From Diploscapter coronatus (lineage: Eukaryota; Nematoda; Chromadorea; Rhabditida; Rhabditidae), in assembly GCA_964036155.1 (NCBI GenBank), contig OZ038422.1, positions 64,131,201 to 64,195,200 of the forward strand: 64,000 nt of DNA, read 5' to 3'. Each line of letters begins with the position of its first letter. Positions within the stretch are counted from its first letter, which is position 1. A program made the position numbers and the translations under genes. Shown here piece after piece: positions 1 to 10,539 of the stretch. The notes beneath the pieces were generated by a model, which was given only the letters and a program-made list of their open reading frames with translations, was not told the DNA's origin and did not search any database.

Positions 1-443
1 TGATCTTCGATTTTTTTACATAATTTCGGAGAAGAGCTAGAATACATTTAGGATATTTCTTCTGAAACCTAGGACATTTTTGGTATCCAAAGAAAGAAGT
101 AGCACTAACATTTTCAAAAAGAATAAACGAATTTTCAATTTTCTTGAACCCCACCTGAGATACGAGTCGAATCATTCTTTCCGATCTCGATAATTGATTT
201 GACCAAAGCAGCCACTTGTTCATTTTCTAAAGACCAATAATTAGAGGATAATAAACAGCTTTAAAAGTCAAATATTCCAAGGTTTTCAACCTCTAGTCTC
301 AACAATTACAAATTTCAAAAAGTTCAACTCTTTATTTTGTACCCATCGACAGTAAGTAAAATCAACGATATACTTTTCTGGAATATTTCAAACCCGTCTC
401 AAATAAATCCTGAAGAGTAAAGCCATTAGCTATAATTGTAGAC
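1..443. other. intergenic / 3' flank of the CAMLG-like gene
   Basis: AT-rich, with no credible exon on either strand. A TTTATT near 331 could be the minus-strand polyadenylation signal AATAAA for the gene at 444-1491. Nothing else is recognisable. Confidence 0.5.
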
Positions 444-1491
444 TTAAGTAAGATAGTTAATTATCAAAATGATTGCATGAACTACGACATATGTGGAGAT
501 GAGCAAGGTTGTAGAGGAAGCGATTTTTTGAAGTGCGCCGGCGAATCTTTGTATGTTCCTGGCGTACGTCGGTGGGAATCCAAACAAGGCCGCGATAGTC
601 GAGAAGTCCGGAGCAGTGCCATTCTGGAATTTTGCAAAAATATTTCAGTTTTTCTTGCAAAAACATTTTTAAGATGTTTTATTGCAACAAATTCTATTTT
701 TACATTTTCAGAATTTGTGATAAAACTTTTTATCCTTGCCTGCTTCCAAACCACGACGAAAACAACGGAAACGAGTAGCCAGATGAAAAACAGGTTGAAC
801 TCGTAACCAACCTCGCCAAGAAGACGGCCGGAAATTGCTGAAACTTCCAATTTTTTTAGAGAAATTTTGTAGGAACTCATTTTTATGCAAGAAAAAAATC
901 AGAAAATACTGAATTTAAAAAATGTTTAAAAAATACCCAGAAGAATGGCGAGAAATTGTAGATTCAGACATCGGGTGAAAATGCACGAGGAACAATTTTC
1001 ATTGACGGGCTGGGCGGATGCTCCTAATTCTTTTAAAATTAAAAATTAATTAAAAAAGAATAAATAAAAAATAATAATAAAATACCTCTGAAATTTTGAT
1101 TTTCCGGAGCTTGGGAATAATCCAGCTTATAGCCCTCGCCACCTTCTATCGCCGGCGCACAGCGTTTTTCATCTAAAAATTAAAATTAAAAAAAAAAAAA
1201 ACAAGTTTTAGAGAATCTCAAATAATTTAAAATTTCCTATTAAAATCAATCGTCATTCTGTACCATTTTCAAATAATAAGTAAGTGCAGAAAATCAAAAT
1301 TCCCAATGATAATTTTAAAACAGTTAGTCCTAGTTCGAGTGTTACAAGGATTAACCTCAGTAAAATATTTTAAAATTACCCCCATTCGGTCCGGAAAGGA
1401 TTTTTTCGAGTCGACTTTCCGCGTTTCCGAGGATTTTCTGCTGCCTTCGAGCCATCCTCTCTGCAGCAGTCAATGTTTGTCCTTCCGGCAT
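444..1491 (-). CDS. CAMLG/GET2-like receptor for tail-anchored protein insertion
   Basis: Five exons read on the minus strand: 1491-1380, 1172-1086, 1023-937, 837-704 and 623-444. They join in phase to a 199-residue protein. Residues 10-35 form a basic segment (TAAERMARRQQKILGNAE, then SRLEKILSG). This matches the N-terminal GET3/TRC40-binding helix of yeast Get2 and animal CAML in composition and position. Three hydrophobic segments follow: QFLAILLAISGRLLG, FNLFFIWLLVSVVFVVVW and TTLLISTYVVVHAIILI, as expected for the ER membrane partner of GET1/WRB. The architecture (basic N-terminus, acidic and variable linker, three C-terminal membrane helices) and the length fit the family, though sequence conservation is low. 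ATG 1491 follows a TTTTTCAG acceptor after four bases, so the mRNA is probably trans-spliced. Exon 4 could instead end at 740 with a GC donor, which keeps frame and removes 12 residues. The divergent neighbour is CHCHD1. Confidence 0.72.
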
Positions 1492-2140
1492 TTTTCTGAA
1501 AAATAATTAAAAACATCTTTTTGCAAATTTCACCCACATTTCCTTTGATAAAATTATTCCTCACAAAAATGAGTCAATTTTTCAAATTGGTATTAGCGAG
1601 TTTTCCAAAAAAAAATATTAAATAAAATTGAAAAATTCGCGAAAATAGCAAACAAAATCGAGAGCGAATAAAATCGTCCGTCGGTAAGGTGTCCGCCTCG
1701 CACTGCGTTTACGCCGCTTTTATCGTCAACTTTTGTTGTCTTCTATTCGTTGTTTTAGGCCAGCCCTTTTATTTTTCGTTTCGATTTCCGTAATTTCGCT
1801 GATAATTTTCCGATATCTTAACATCAAAATGCTGTAGAAAATTCGAGAAATCACTCTGGCCATTTAGATTGCAAATTTGACCCATTTACCTTCACTTTTA
1901 TTCATGTTGCATGCCGCCGAAATGTTTCAAACAATTATTCCCTATTTCTTCCCATTTTTCTCCGTAAAATTTTCGAAACATATCAAAACCACTTTCAGGA
2001 ATTCGAATTCCATCTCCTTTTCTTCAGAATCTTAAAATTCTCCAGAAAAATTGGTTACTGTAATTTCCAAAATTTGCGCAATGTTTTATTATCGATTGAT
2101 ATTTTATTTTTGAAAAATTATTTTGGTTGTTTCCAGACCG
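1492..2140. promoter_or_regulatory. divergent intergenic region between CAMLG-like and CHCHD1 genes
   Basis: About 650 bp separates two divergently oriented genes, so it should carry both promoters. A TTTCCAG acceptor at 2130-2136 lies four bases before the CHCHD1 ATG. On the other strand an acceptor at 1496-1498 precedes the CAMLG-like ATG. Both look like spliced-leader sites. A moderately GC-rich patch lies at 1670-1745, and I saw no coding exon in it. Confidence 0.5.
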
Positions 2141-3140
2141 ATGGTTTTGAATCACCCCGCGTTTCGGCGGGACCCGACGTTGACGTTCGTCCGCTTCAAA
2201 ACGCTCTACCCCAAAGTCGACTATTTCAAGGAGATCCTCCCTTTTGCCTCCAAAGACCGCGTCATCTCTCAGCGGGGCCGGCCTGGAGGTAGATTTTCAC
2301 AAAGTTTTTAAACTATCGCTTTCCATTAAAAGGGCTACATATTGATACCAAATTTGCCTATTCTCCTAAAAATTTCTCATCATTTTAGTCGCCATGAAAA
2401 GAGCTATATTTGGCATTAAATTCGCCATTTTTTTCTCAAGTTCAACAAATTTTAAGTCATACAAATTTAGTATCAAAATGTTCCTCATAACATGGGAAGT
2501 ATTTTGGCATAAAAATTACGCGGAAAATAATTTTTAAAGCCGAAGAAAAACATTTTTCAGCGAGCTCGTGCGTCCAAGAAATGCAGGCCCTGTTCGGGTG
2601 CATGAAGAAGTGGGAGTTCGACGATCTGCAATGTCAAAAATTCCAAGACGTCTACATGCGTTGCATTCAAAAGCACGAGGCCGTCGTCAGGCAATATAAG
2701 GAGGCCGCTAAAAAGGTAAATTTGGTTTTCTTGAAGAAAAAAAACCTCAAAATTTTCTCTTCCTTTAAAAATGAACCTGGAAAATGTTTAAAAATTGTTT
2801 CAGGGTATCCTCGGTGACGGTGACGGTCAATCGATCACGTCCACCCAATTCAACAAGCTCATGAAATTGTGGCCCCAACCCGAAATGGGAACGCAGCCTT
2901 ACAGGTGCAAATTAGTATAAAATATCGTTAAAATTGCTGTACAGGGAAAAATCGCAATAATCCGAAAATGACTAGTTTGAAATATTACTCCAAAGATTTC
3001 AATGGAAAACCGGAAATTTTGAATTTCTAAAAAATCTCTTTAAATAAATAATTTTTTTCAGACAAGAAAAACGCCTCCCCACCCAGAGCTACGCGGACGA
3101 TATTTTCCATAGGAAAAACTACAAAAAGAAGCCCAGCTAA
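2141..3140 (+). CDS. CHCHD1-like mitochondrial ribosomal protein mS37
   Basis: Four exons: 2141-2288, 2561-2715, 2804-2904 and 3062-3140. They join in frame to 160 residues. The second exon carries a twin CX9C (CHCH) motif: SSC, nine residues, C, then QC, nine residues, C. This is the disulfide-bonded helical hairpin imported through the Mia40 route. After the hairpin, QFNKLMKLWPQPEMG resembles the LNKLLQRFPN segment near the end of human CHCHD1. The N-terminus (MVLNHPAFRRDPTLTFVRF) is basic, as for a mitoribosomal small-subunit protein. The family member is somewhat shorter (about 118 residues in human), so this one has an extended lysine-rich tail. The start follows a trans-splice-like acceptor at 2136. 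AATAAA at 3315-3320 is the likely polyadenylation signal. Confidence 0.85.
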
Positions 3141-3532
3141 AATTAGGGCGTTATTTGCAAAAATTTTGCAAAATTCCCCTGTAATTTTTTTTGTAAATAC
3201 ACCCCTAGTTTCTAGTTATCTAGTGCAGGTTTTAGGCAGAAACAGAGTTAGAGTTGATTTTTCTCACTAAAAATTCGGGTAAAGCATTGAAGATTTTCCT
3301 GGAGAAAATCTTTGAATAAATGAACAATGTTTTTTTATCATGGCTATATGTTATGTTTATACACGCGTTTTAACGCTGTGAAATATCTTGTATTCTTTCA
3401 TTGTATTTTATTTTACCAAGCAAATGGTTTTAAAATCTGGTAAATCGTACCATTTTTGATACCATCTTGGTAATTTTTGCCATTTTCCCAGAAATTAGCA
3501 CAAGTTTCAGGTAACTTCCACCGTCAAACGCA
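3141..3532 (+). other. intercistronic region with putative spliced-leader acceptor
   Basis: About 390 bp separates the CHCHD1 stop from the eL39 start in the same orientation. AATAAA lies at 3315 and a clear acceptor, AAGTTTCAG, ends at 3510, 22 bases before the eL39 ATG. The stretch from about 3385 to 3420 is U-rich. This arrangement is compatible with a two-gene operon resolved by SL2-type trans-splicing, but the spacing is larger than the roughly 100 bp typical of Caenorhabditis operons. Confidence 0.4.
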
Positions 3533-3840
3533 ATGGGCGCAATCAAGACGCTGTACTTCAAGAGGAAGCTCGCCAAGAAGATGAAGCAGAACCGACCGAT
3601 GCCCCAGTGGGCCAGGATGAAGACCGGCAACAAGGTCGGAAAAAATTCTTATTTAATTTTTTAAAATGGTATTTGAATACTCGTTGAAGTCATAAAAACT
3701 AGAAATTAATTTTAAATTAGAAAAGTCGGATTTTAAAGGAAATCGAAAAGGGTGGGTTTAAAATATCGAAATTTGGATATTTTCAGATGAAGTACAACGC
3801 GAAGAGACGCCACTGGAGACGCACCAAGCTCGGCCTGTAA
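3533..3840 (+). CDS. rpl-39: large-subunit ribosomal protein eL39
   Basis: Two exons (3533-3634 and 3787-3840) encode 51 residues, exactly the eukaryotic length. The start [20 protein letters not shown] and the end [11 protein letters not shown] are close to the near-invariant family sequence (K/R-rich, with [12 protein letters not shown] in between). eL39 lines the ribosomal exit tunnel. The single intron lies after GNK. Codon use is strongly biased (CGC, AAG, CTC, GCC) compared with its neighbours, as expected for a highly expressed gene. Confidence 0.98.
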
Positions 3841-4766
3841 ATGGGACTCGACGAGGAAAATTGCAGCGTTTTTTCGACTGGTAAAATTTTGTTAGATATT
3901 TCTTTGAATAGGATGAAAATTTGATGATACCTTGTCTAGAATACACGACAAATTTCTAACATTTGATTTTCCTAATTGACGGAAAGCGATAAAAAATATT
4001 TTGAATAAGTTTCATGAAAACTTCATATGAATTTGAAAATCTAGAAAAGATAATTTTTAATCTTTTTAAAATAAAAATAATTTTTTTTTTATTTTCAGCA
4101 TTCTCCCTTCCCCCATTTCTCTTCCCTTCTTGCGACGACGACGTCATTTCGGCCTCATCTTCGTGTGACTTCAATTTTTCTTTAAACTTCCAAATCTCAC
4201 CAGAATTAAATTGTTGGGTTTGTTAAAAAATTGTTTTTTTTTTCTAAATAAATCATTTTGTTGTAATACAATGTGCTTCAAATGCAATTTTCAGAGAAAT
4301 AAACGATAAATGAAAATATCGGATGATAAGAGCTAGAACTATTTTGAGAAAGTTCTATCGAATAGCAACGTTTTGCTCTCCGTCAGTGGAAATAGTTGAA
4401 AATCGTGTCAGAAGGTCGAATCGAGCAGAAGCTTGGCCCAAATGATTCTCTGACCTTACCAATGCGACAGAAATTGAAATCTCTTGCCCAACAATTGCGT
4501 GAGGCGAGTTATGAGTTTTCGCCTATGTGTGGGTTCCACATGTATTTTTAAATAATAATGCAGGATTTTTTTCTTGGCCGGTGAAAGACGACTTTCATGG
4601 TTTTATCTTTTTTCTCAGTTTTTAACTGTCATGTAGCAGTGAAATTTAAAATTGATTTCTTGAAGGAGATATGTTCGAGGTTCTCTTTCAACTCAGAGAA
4701 TCTTGAGAGCGTCAAATTTGAAAAGACGCTGATTGGATCAGATTTTGGCTGAGAGTCAAAAAGGAT
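3841..4766. other. intergenic spacer
   Basis: About 925 bp between eL39 and the Ly6-like gene. It contains AATAAA near 4245, T-rich tracts, and no convincing exon. Confidence 0.5.
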
Positions 4767-5438
4767 ATGCTAGCTTTTCCTCAAGACTTGGCATCGATTT
4801 TCTTGCTCTATTTAAAGATTTCTTTAATTCTTTACTCTGAAAAGGCATTTTCTAAAGCCACACTATGTTATTCCTGCATTTCAGGTAAATATCTATTTTC
4901 TCTTCTTTAATTGAAATATTTCAGTTATGCTGATTCCTTAAATTTAACATTTCTATTTTTTAAATTCTTTTAAAATATAATTTTAGAATCCCTAAACTCC
5001 ACTTGTATTCAAAATCCCCGAAGTCTAAAATGGGTCGAGTGCGACGGTCAATGTCAGGTATGTTGCCAAAAAACGTAACAAATGGCAATGCTACCTAAAA
5101 TGATACCAAGATAGCACAAATTTTACCATTTGCAGGTTTGGAGCGTTAAGTCCCAAATGGGTCAACAAATTTACATGATGGACCGATCTTGTGGTCCTTT
5201 ATGTCGAGACGGATGTGTACATATCGCCGATATGCAGCATCGATTTATTGGGTATGTTACCAAACTGGTATCCTTTACCAAAATGGGCGGAGCCTAAAAA
5301 CTAAATTTTCAATTCAGATGCACGTCATGTTGTTCATCAGACTTCTGTAACGTTGGTAATTTAGTAATTTCAAGATTGTCCTTGAAAAGTTATATTTTCT
5401 GCATATCGATGGCAATTCTTTTGGGATGGGTTTCTTGA
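4767..5438 (+). CDS. Ly6/three-finger GPI-anchored protein
   Basis: Four exons (4767-4884, 4987-5057, 5136-5251 and 5318-5438) join in frame to 141 residues. After a hydrophobic N-terminus the mature domain opens with LCYSCIS, the usual Ly6 start. It has about 12 cysteines and closes with CTSCCSSDFCN, the diagnostic CC...CN end of Ly6/uPAR and nematode ODR-2/HOT-type domains. The C-terminal KSYIFCISMAILLGWVS is a hydrophobic tail suited to GPI attachment, so the protein is probably displayed on the cell surface. Such proteins often modulate receptors or channels, but no partner can be inferred here. The N-terminal signal (MLAFPQDLASIFLLYLKISL) is imperfect, so the true first exon could lie further upstream. 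Confidence 0.8.
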
Positions 5439-6640
5439 TTTTTTCTTGGCTAGGGAAATTTGTTATGAATTGATGTTCAAGAAACGAATTCTAGGGTGCT
5501 ATTATTTTTGCGCGTCTTCTCAACATGAGATATGTGGGTTTCTGGATGTTCCTTTGTTAGGCAATTCTAGGGTTTGTCATATTTTATCTCAGAAAGGATC
5601 ATTTTTTAGAAATTTTCATAAAATCACCCATCCTGATTTTTTTAAGAAAAATTTTTTCGCTTTCCACAAATTTCAGCCAATAATGCTCACATTTCTTGAC
5701 ATAAAGATAATGTTATCTAATTTCGCATTGTTTCAGAATTATATGCATTCTTTCACGATAAACTTCTTGAAGAGAAGAAATTTTTCAGTAAGACCAAATA
5801 ATAAATCAATGCTTAAATGGAGGAATGAATTTCTTTCTGGAATGATATCTTATCAAATCGATTTCCGATAGATTGCATGTGATAATTTCTCTTTCCATTT
5901 CCGGCGATTTTCTCTTTCTCTAAATCCACTTTTTCATACTATTTCTCTTTTCTCTGATTTTTTCTCCATTTCTTTCCAACCATATTTCTCTTTTCTCTAT
6001 CCCTCCCTCTCTCAGTTTCACTTACTATTTCCCGCCGGAAACTATCATCTCTAAGAGGGCTTTTTCTGTGTTCGAAATGTGTTTTCACAAACGATCTTAT
6101 CGCTGACAATTTATCAATGCAAAACATCGTCTTAGAATCGATTTCCGATAAGAATTTTATGATTTTTCATTTCTTTAAAATTGTTATCTTTTTAGCTCTC
6201 TAAAGAATTTGAATCTTCAGCAAAATTTTCTTCTGAAAAAATTTTTCAAGGTTCCAGAAAACAAGCTTTTTCTCTCCAAATCTGAAAGCCCGAGATTAAA
6301 AACTACTTTCCCAGATTTACTCACTGAACATTCAACGCATTTGAATTCATTATTTTCTCGTGTTTACGAAATTCATTCGCTATAGTTCGAGTAAATTTCT
6401 TTCTGAAATATTACGTTTACTCTGAATTTTCGTTGCTTGATATTTTCTTTTTGGTACTTGTCACAGAGTAAGCTCATTTCTGGACCAACCTTAACCTTTC
6501 TAAAGCTGATATTAATCGTGAAAGTGCACATTTCGAATAAAGTTTTCATTTTTAACGTTATGTTACGTTCATTTCTTGAAATATACTCATTTTCAGATTG
6601 ATCTTCGCCTTTCTAAGGCTAATCTTCATCGTTAAAACTC
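5439..6640. other. spacer with pyrimidine-rich dispersed repeat
   Basis: An open frame at 5446-5871 follows the Ly6 gene. It begins at a TTG, has no splice context and resembles nothing known, so I do not call it a gene. From about 5930 the sequence contains copies of the CATACTATTTCTCTTTT repeat. Confidence 0.45.
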
Positions 6641-8830
6641 AATTTCAGCTCCAAACTGGCGCTGAAATTCCGACTCTTCTGGCGATATTTAAAGATTAAG
6701 CTGTTCTTGAAAAGAAGAATGGCGAAAATCTCGGATGAATCGGATATAGAAGAACTGGTTAGTTTTTTCTTACTGATTTTCTTTTTACATTTCTCTAAAT
6801 ACCCCATATCAAAAATCAAATTATTTTTGCATGATTTCACTTTTCATATTTTTAATTACTTGATATCAGAATTAATTTTTAGAATGATTTCATTTTTCAT
6901 TCGTTTCTAATCGATAATTCTTCCTGAACGATCCAATCGTTTTCAATGAAATTATGAAATCATTGTGCTTTGTTAAATGATTTTTCTCTCGAAGCCAACA
7001 GAATAAAAGGCCCATTATTGTGTGAAAGGAAATGTTGATAATCGAAAAAAATCTTAAATTTAGCATTTTCCTGAATTTTTAAATCTATTGACTATTTTCC
7101 ATTTCTAAAAAATTCCCAGAGTTATTTTATGCAACCTATAAAAACGGCAGAAAGTAATATGCACATTAATTATTCATGAAATTGTCTGCAAGTAACAATG
7201 GACGTATCTTCTTTTAGAAATGATATTCCAAAATTTATGCTCTCTATTTTCATATAAGACTCTTTAATTTTTAATAAAAGACGCCTTTCTATACAATCCT
7301 AACCTTAATTTGTCATGATAATTTTAACATAAGTTGTATAAGTTCAGCATTTTTAATAGTCCTTTCATTTTTTAATACAAGCCTCTTCTCTTTCGAATAA
7401 ATTCTGGTCGTGAATTCTAAAAATAAAACGCCACAAATCAGGCTTCACTCAAACTTGAAGGCTATTTTTCAATTTCCGTTAGAAAATGTTTTTCTTTCAG
7501 TCTATTTCTTGTTAGAAAAACGCATGGAAGCTTCATTTATTTCTCTGCGCTCTTTTTCACTCTTTAATTTCAATCACTATTTCGAGTGGTTCGTTTGACA
7601 TTTCCGATGTTTTCTGAAACACTTGATGATTTAAATATATGGGTTTCAATAATCCTCCAATATTTTAAAGTCTGACTACTTTCCACCATTTTTCTCACAT
7701 ATTTTGCGTTAAAAACTACCTCACTTTAAATTTTTTATATACCAGCCGAGATTTCATCCCTCCCTCTCTCTCTCTTCCTATCAATCTCCATCTTTCCGTC
7801 TCCTCATTTGTCATGGTATCTAATGGCATTTCGTCTGACGCTTTTTCTTTCTCTTGTTTTCCTCGTTATTTCGTCGCTTTAACTTTTTAATTCCGGAGCC
7901 GCTACTTCATTCGAAGAAACATAAAACTTCGCGAGGTAGGCTCCCACTTTATCTTTCCAAACTTCATCTATATTTATTTGCCGCGAAGAAAAATTGGATA
8001 CGTTTCGGCATGAATTTTTAATTTTTAGCCTTCCCTTCTCAAATTTTATAGTTGATCTCCATCCAAATTTTCCATAATTTTAAAAAGTTTTACGAAAATT
8101 TATTAATTAAATTAGTGAAAAAGCTGATCCTCACCAAAGCTTTTATAACCTTTCAAAATTCCTGATGATCTATCATTTTGCCGATGAAAAAAGCTGATCT
8201 TCATCAAAACTATACCGCCATTTCGATAAACTCCGCTGTATTTTATTATTTTCTCACTTCTTCTCTCTCGTTTTCAATTGTTATTTCTCCGACTCTGTTT
8301 TCTGAAGCTTCACGGGAAATGCTCATAAAGAGACCATTGACACCACACAACTGCGCGGCTCGGTTTAATTGCTCCAACCCTTTTTCTTTCCTTCTATATT
8401 TTTCCATATTACTTCTCTTTCTCCATCTCTCACTCTCTTCCCATACTATTTCTCTTTCTCCATATTTCTCCTACCTCTTACCCATAATGTCTTACTTTTC
8501 TCTAATTCTATGGTATTAGAGGGTGTCTAATCTTCACATTTTCGTGCGTAAAAGGCTTTAATTATTTTCACTTTTCTGATGAAAATAGTGTTTTTCTTTT
8601 CTGCCTCTGAAGTTTCAAATACTACTTCATTTTTCCTATCTTTCCTTCTATTGCTTTTGAAGTACTATTTCTTTTTTCTGTACCCTTTTCCCTTTTCTTT
8701 TCCGCATTATTTCCCTTTTCTGTACTTCCATTTTTTGCATATCCTCTATCCGGCACTAATCCGATCGATGCAAGTCTTCATCTCTAGCAATTTGCATTTT
8801 GTTTCTTTTCTGCTCGCTTTAATTCCATAA
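5930..8830 (+). repeat. dispersed pyrimidine-rich repeat family, block 1
   Basis: Repeated occurrences of a degenerate unit, CTCTCATTTTCCATACTATTTCTCTTTC, are separated by TTTTC/CTCT tracts. Clear cores lie near 5937, 8440, 8465 and 8660. The block explains several long open frames on the plus strand, because C/T-only sequence has few stops on that strand. No terminal repeats or coding capacity are seen. Confidence 0.6.
6719..6757 (+). CDS. possible isolated first coding exon (partial gene)
   Basis: A good acceptor (CTCAATTTCAG, ending near 6649) is followed by an exon-like stretch containing AGAAGAATGG at 6719 and a strong donor (CTG|GTTAGT) at 6758. Translated from this ATG it gives MAKISDESDIEEL, phase 0. 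The upstream part of the same frame (KLALKFRLFWRYLKIKLF) is also open. It could be the first exon of a gene continuing at 9525, but the joining acceptor is not obvious. Function unknown. Confidence 0.25.
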
Positions 8831-9524
8831 TCTCTAACTTCATTCTTATTCATATCGTTTGCTCCCTTATTTTTATCTGATTTCTTTTGTTCTCTTGGAT
8901 TTTCGACCTATTTCGTGTAGCTCATGCGTAAATGACTTTTTCACAAATGGGGCTTATCTTTTCGATGATACACCTACAAGAAATTAGAAAAATAACTAAT
9001 CGGGCTTCACAATTTTGCCAGGATCTTCAAAACATTTCCACTTTTAGCTGTACTTCATTTAAAAAATTCCATTTTCACTAGTTTTTATCTCCTTCTTGCT
9101 ATGTATTTCGAGATATTTCTCACTAATTTCTAAGTCTAAAGCTATGCTCTCTCACCCTTTGTCCTCGCAACATCATGAAAACTAATAATATCATATTCTT
9201 TTCATCCAAGTTTCAATTTGTCTCATATTTATCACGATCATTATCGAATTATTATTGTCTGTCGACCCATTTTAAGTTAATACCATTTCAGATTCGCCAT
9301 AATTACCAATTAACTAATAGTCCTAATTGTCCAATTAGTTCGTCATTTCGCTCATGTCCTTGCCTCACTTTCTCTCTAGACGGGTGTCCATAGATGCTTT
9401 ATCTAATTCCTCCCCTACCTCCACACCACGAAGTTCCCGGTAATTTGAAAGATTCAAAACTTACCCCGAAATAACTAAATAGTCAAATTCTGATAAGCTA
9501 CAACATTTCTCAAATCACTCTACC
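6758..9524. other. spacer or long intron
   Basis: AT-rich and pyrimidine-rich sequence with no clear exon. It contains repeat-block cores and copies of the AAGCTGATCTTCATC motif near 8120 and 8190. Confidence 0.4.
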
Positions 9525-10539
9525 ATGATGCTAAAAATGGCATGGCATCAATACTCACTTGATTTATCTGATCAATTATTGATTTCTGATGAGCTTTCCA
9601 AATTTCCACAATCCAGAACTTCCCGACCCCGACATCCAAGACTCGCCGCATCTTTGGATTTCGCCAGACGACGATTTTCCCTTCAACACAACGAAAACCC
9701 CGGACTTTCATCGCCCCGAGTCTCGAATGATTTGGACATAGGGAGTTTACCGGATTTACAGGTTAAATTTTTGTAAAAATCCTTTTTTTGGTAAATTTTT
9801 CTTAAGGTTAAATTCATAACTTATGGTTGAGTACAGCAATATTCTTACTTGTCATCATTTTTTTTATTTGAAAATTGTTGAAACTTTAATTGTTCGATCT
9901 AATTTTTTCTCAAAAGTAAAAAAAACATTATTGTTTCATAAAATCTTGGATCTAACGATGCTATTTGAATTATGGGTGCGGAATTAGAAATCAGATGGAT
10001 TCAAATCTTTAAGAATTTAAAAGATTTTCTATTTTCCTCTTCAAAAAACTTACCCCTTCTCTATTTTCTAGGGTCGCGAAATTGAATTTCTCCCCGAAAC
10101 GCGCCTTCGCATAAAAATCAACTTTTTGACTCTCGAATTCTATTTATATGAAGTGCACTCCGTTGCGAAATACTAGAGGCCATGTGACTGATATCTTGGG
10201 AAAAGGAATAAATTTGAAATACTCGGACTTGTATAAATGAAGATATGTATATCTTTATTAAAGATAAACGTAATATTTGAAATACCTAGAGCATCATTAT
10301 TATTAAACCTAAATATCATACAGAAATTATGCTAAATTTTGAAACACATCCAATTTTGCACGAAAATTACATTAATCTTGATTTTGATATGGGGCACAGA
10401 AATTTGAAATTAAAGCAATTCTAAATTTAAACATTTTCAGAAGCCCGGATCCGCTAGAGCCACCAAACGGGTGTCGTTGCAAGGCGAGAAAAATCTGTTG
10501 CGAAGAGTTCAAAATCGACGAAAACAGCCAAGCAATGGG
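9525..10539 (+). CDS. two coding-like exons, perhaps upstream exons of soc-2
   Basis: Exons 9525-9761 and 10441-10539 are both phase 0 and are bounded by TTACAG|GTTAAA, CATTTTCAG|AAG and AATGGG|GTTAGT. They encode 79 and 33 residues rich in Arg and Ser (for example SLDFARRRFSLQHNENPG, DIGSLPDLQ, KRVSLQGEKNLLRRVQ), with much higher GC than their surroundings. They resemble no family I recognise. The next phase-0 acceptor on this strand is the GC-rich exon at 16464, which splices in frame into soc-2. A long SHOC2 isoform is therefore possible. If the second exon is read through, it ends at a TAA shortly after 10560. The second exon is also open in another frame (…NGCRCKARKICCEEF…), so the assignment is not certain. 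Confidence 0.35.

Noticed and set aside
5446..5871. 141-codon open frame after the Ly6-like gene
   Set aside because: Begins at TTG, overlaps the Ly6 3' flank, shows no splice signals and no recognisable protein features.
8178..8830. Plus-strand open frames with Phe/Leu/Ser-rich translations
   Set aside because: They lie in C/T-rich repeats, which lack stop codons on the pyrimidine strand. The translations are low complexity.
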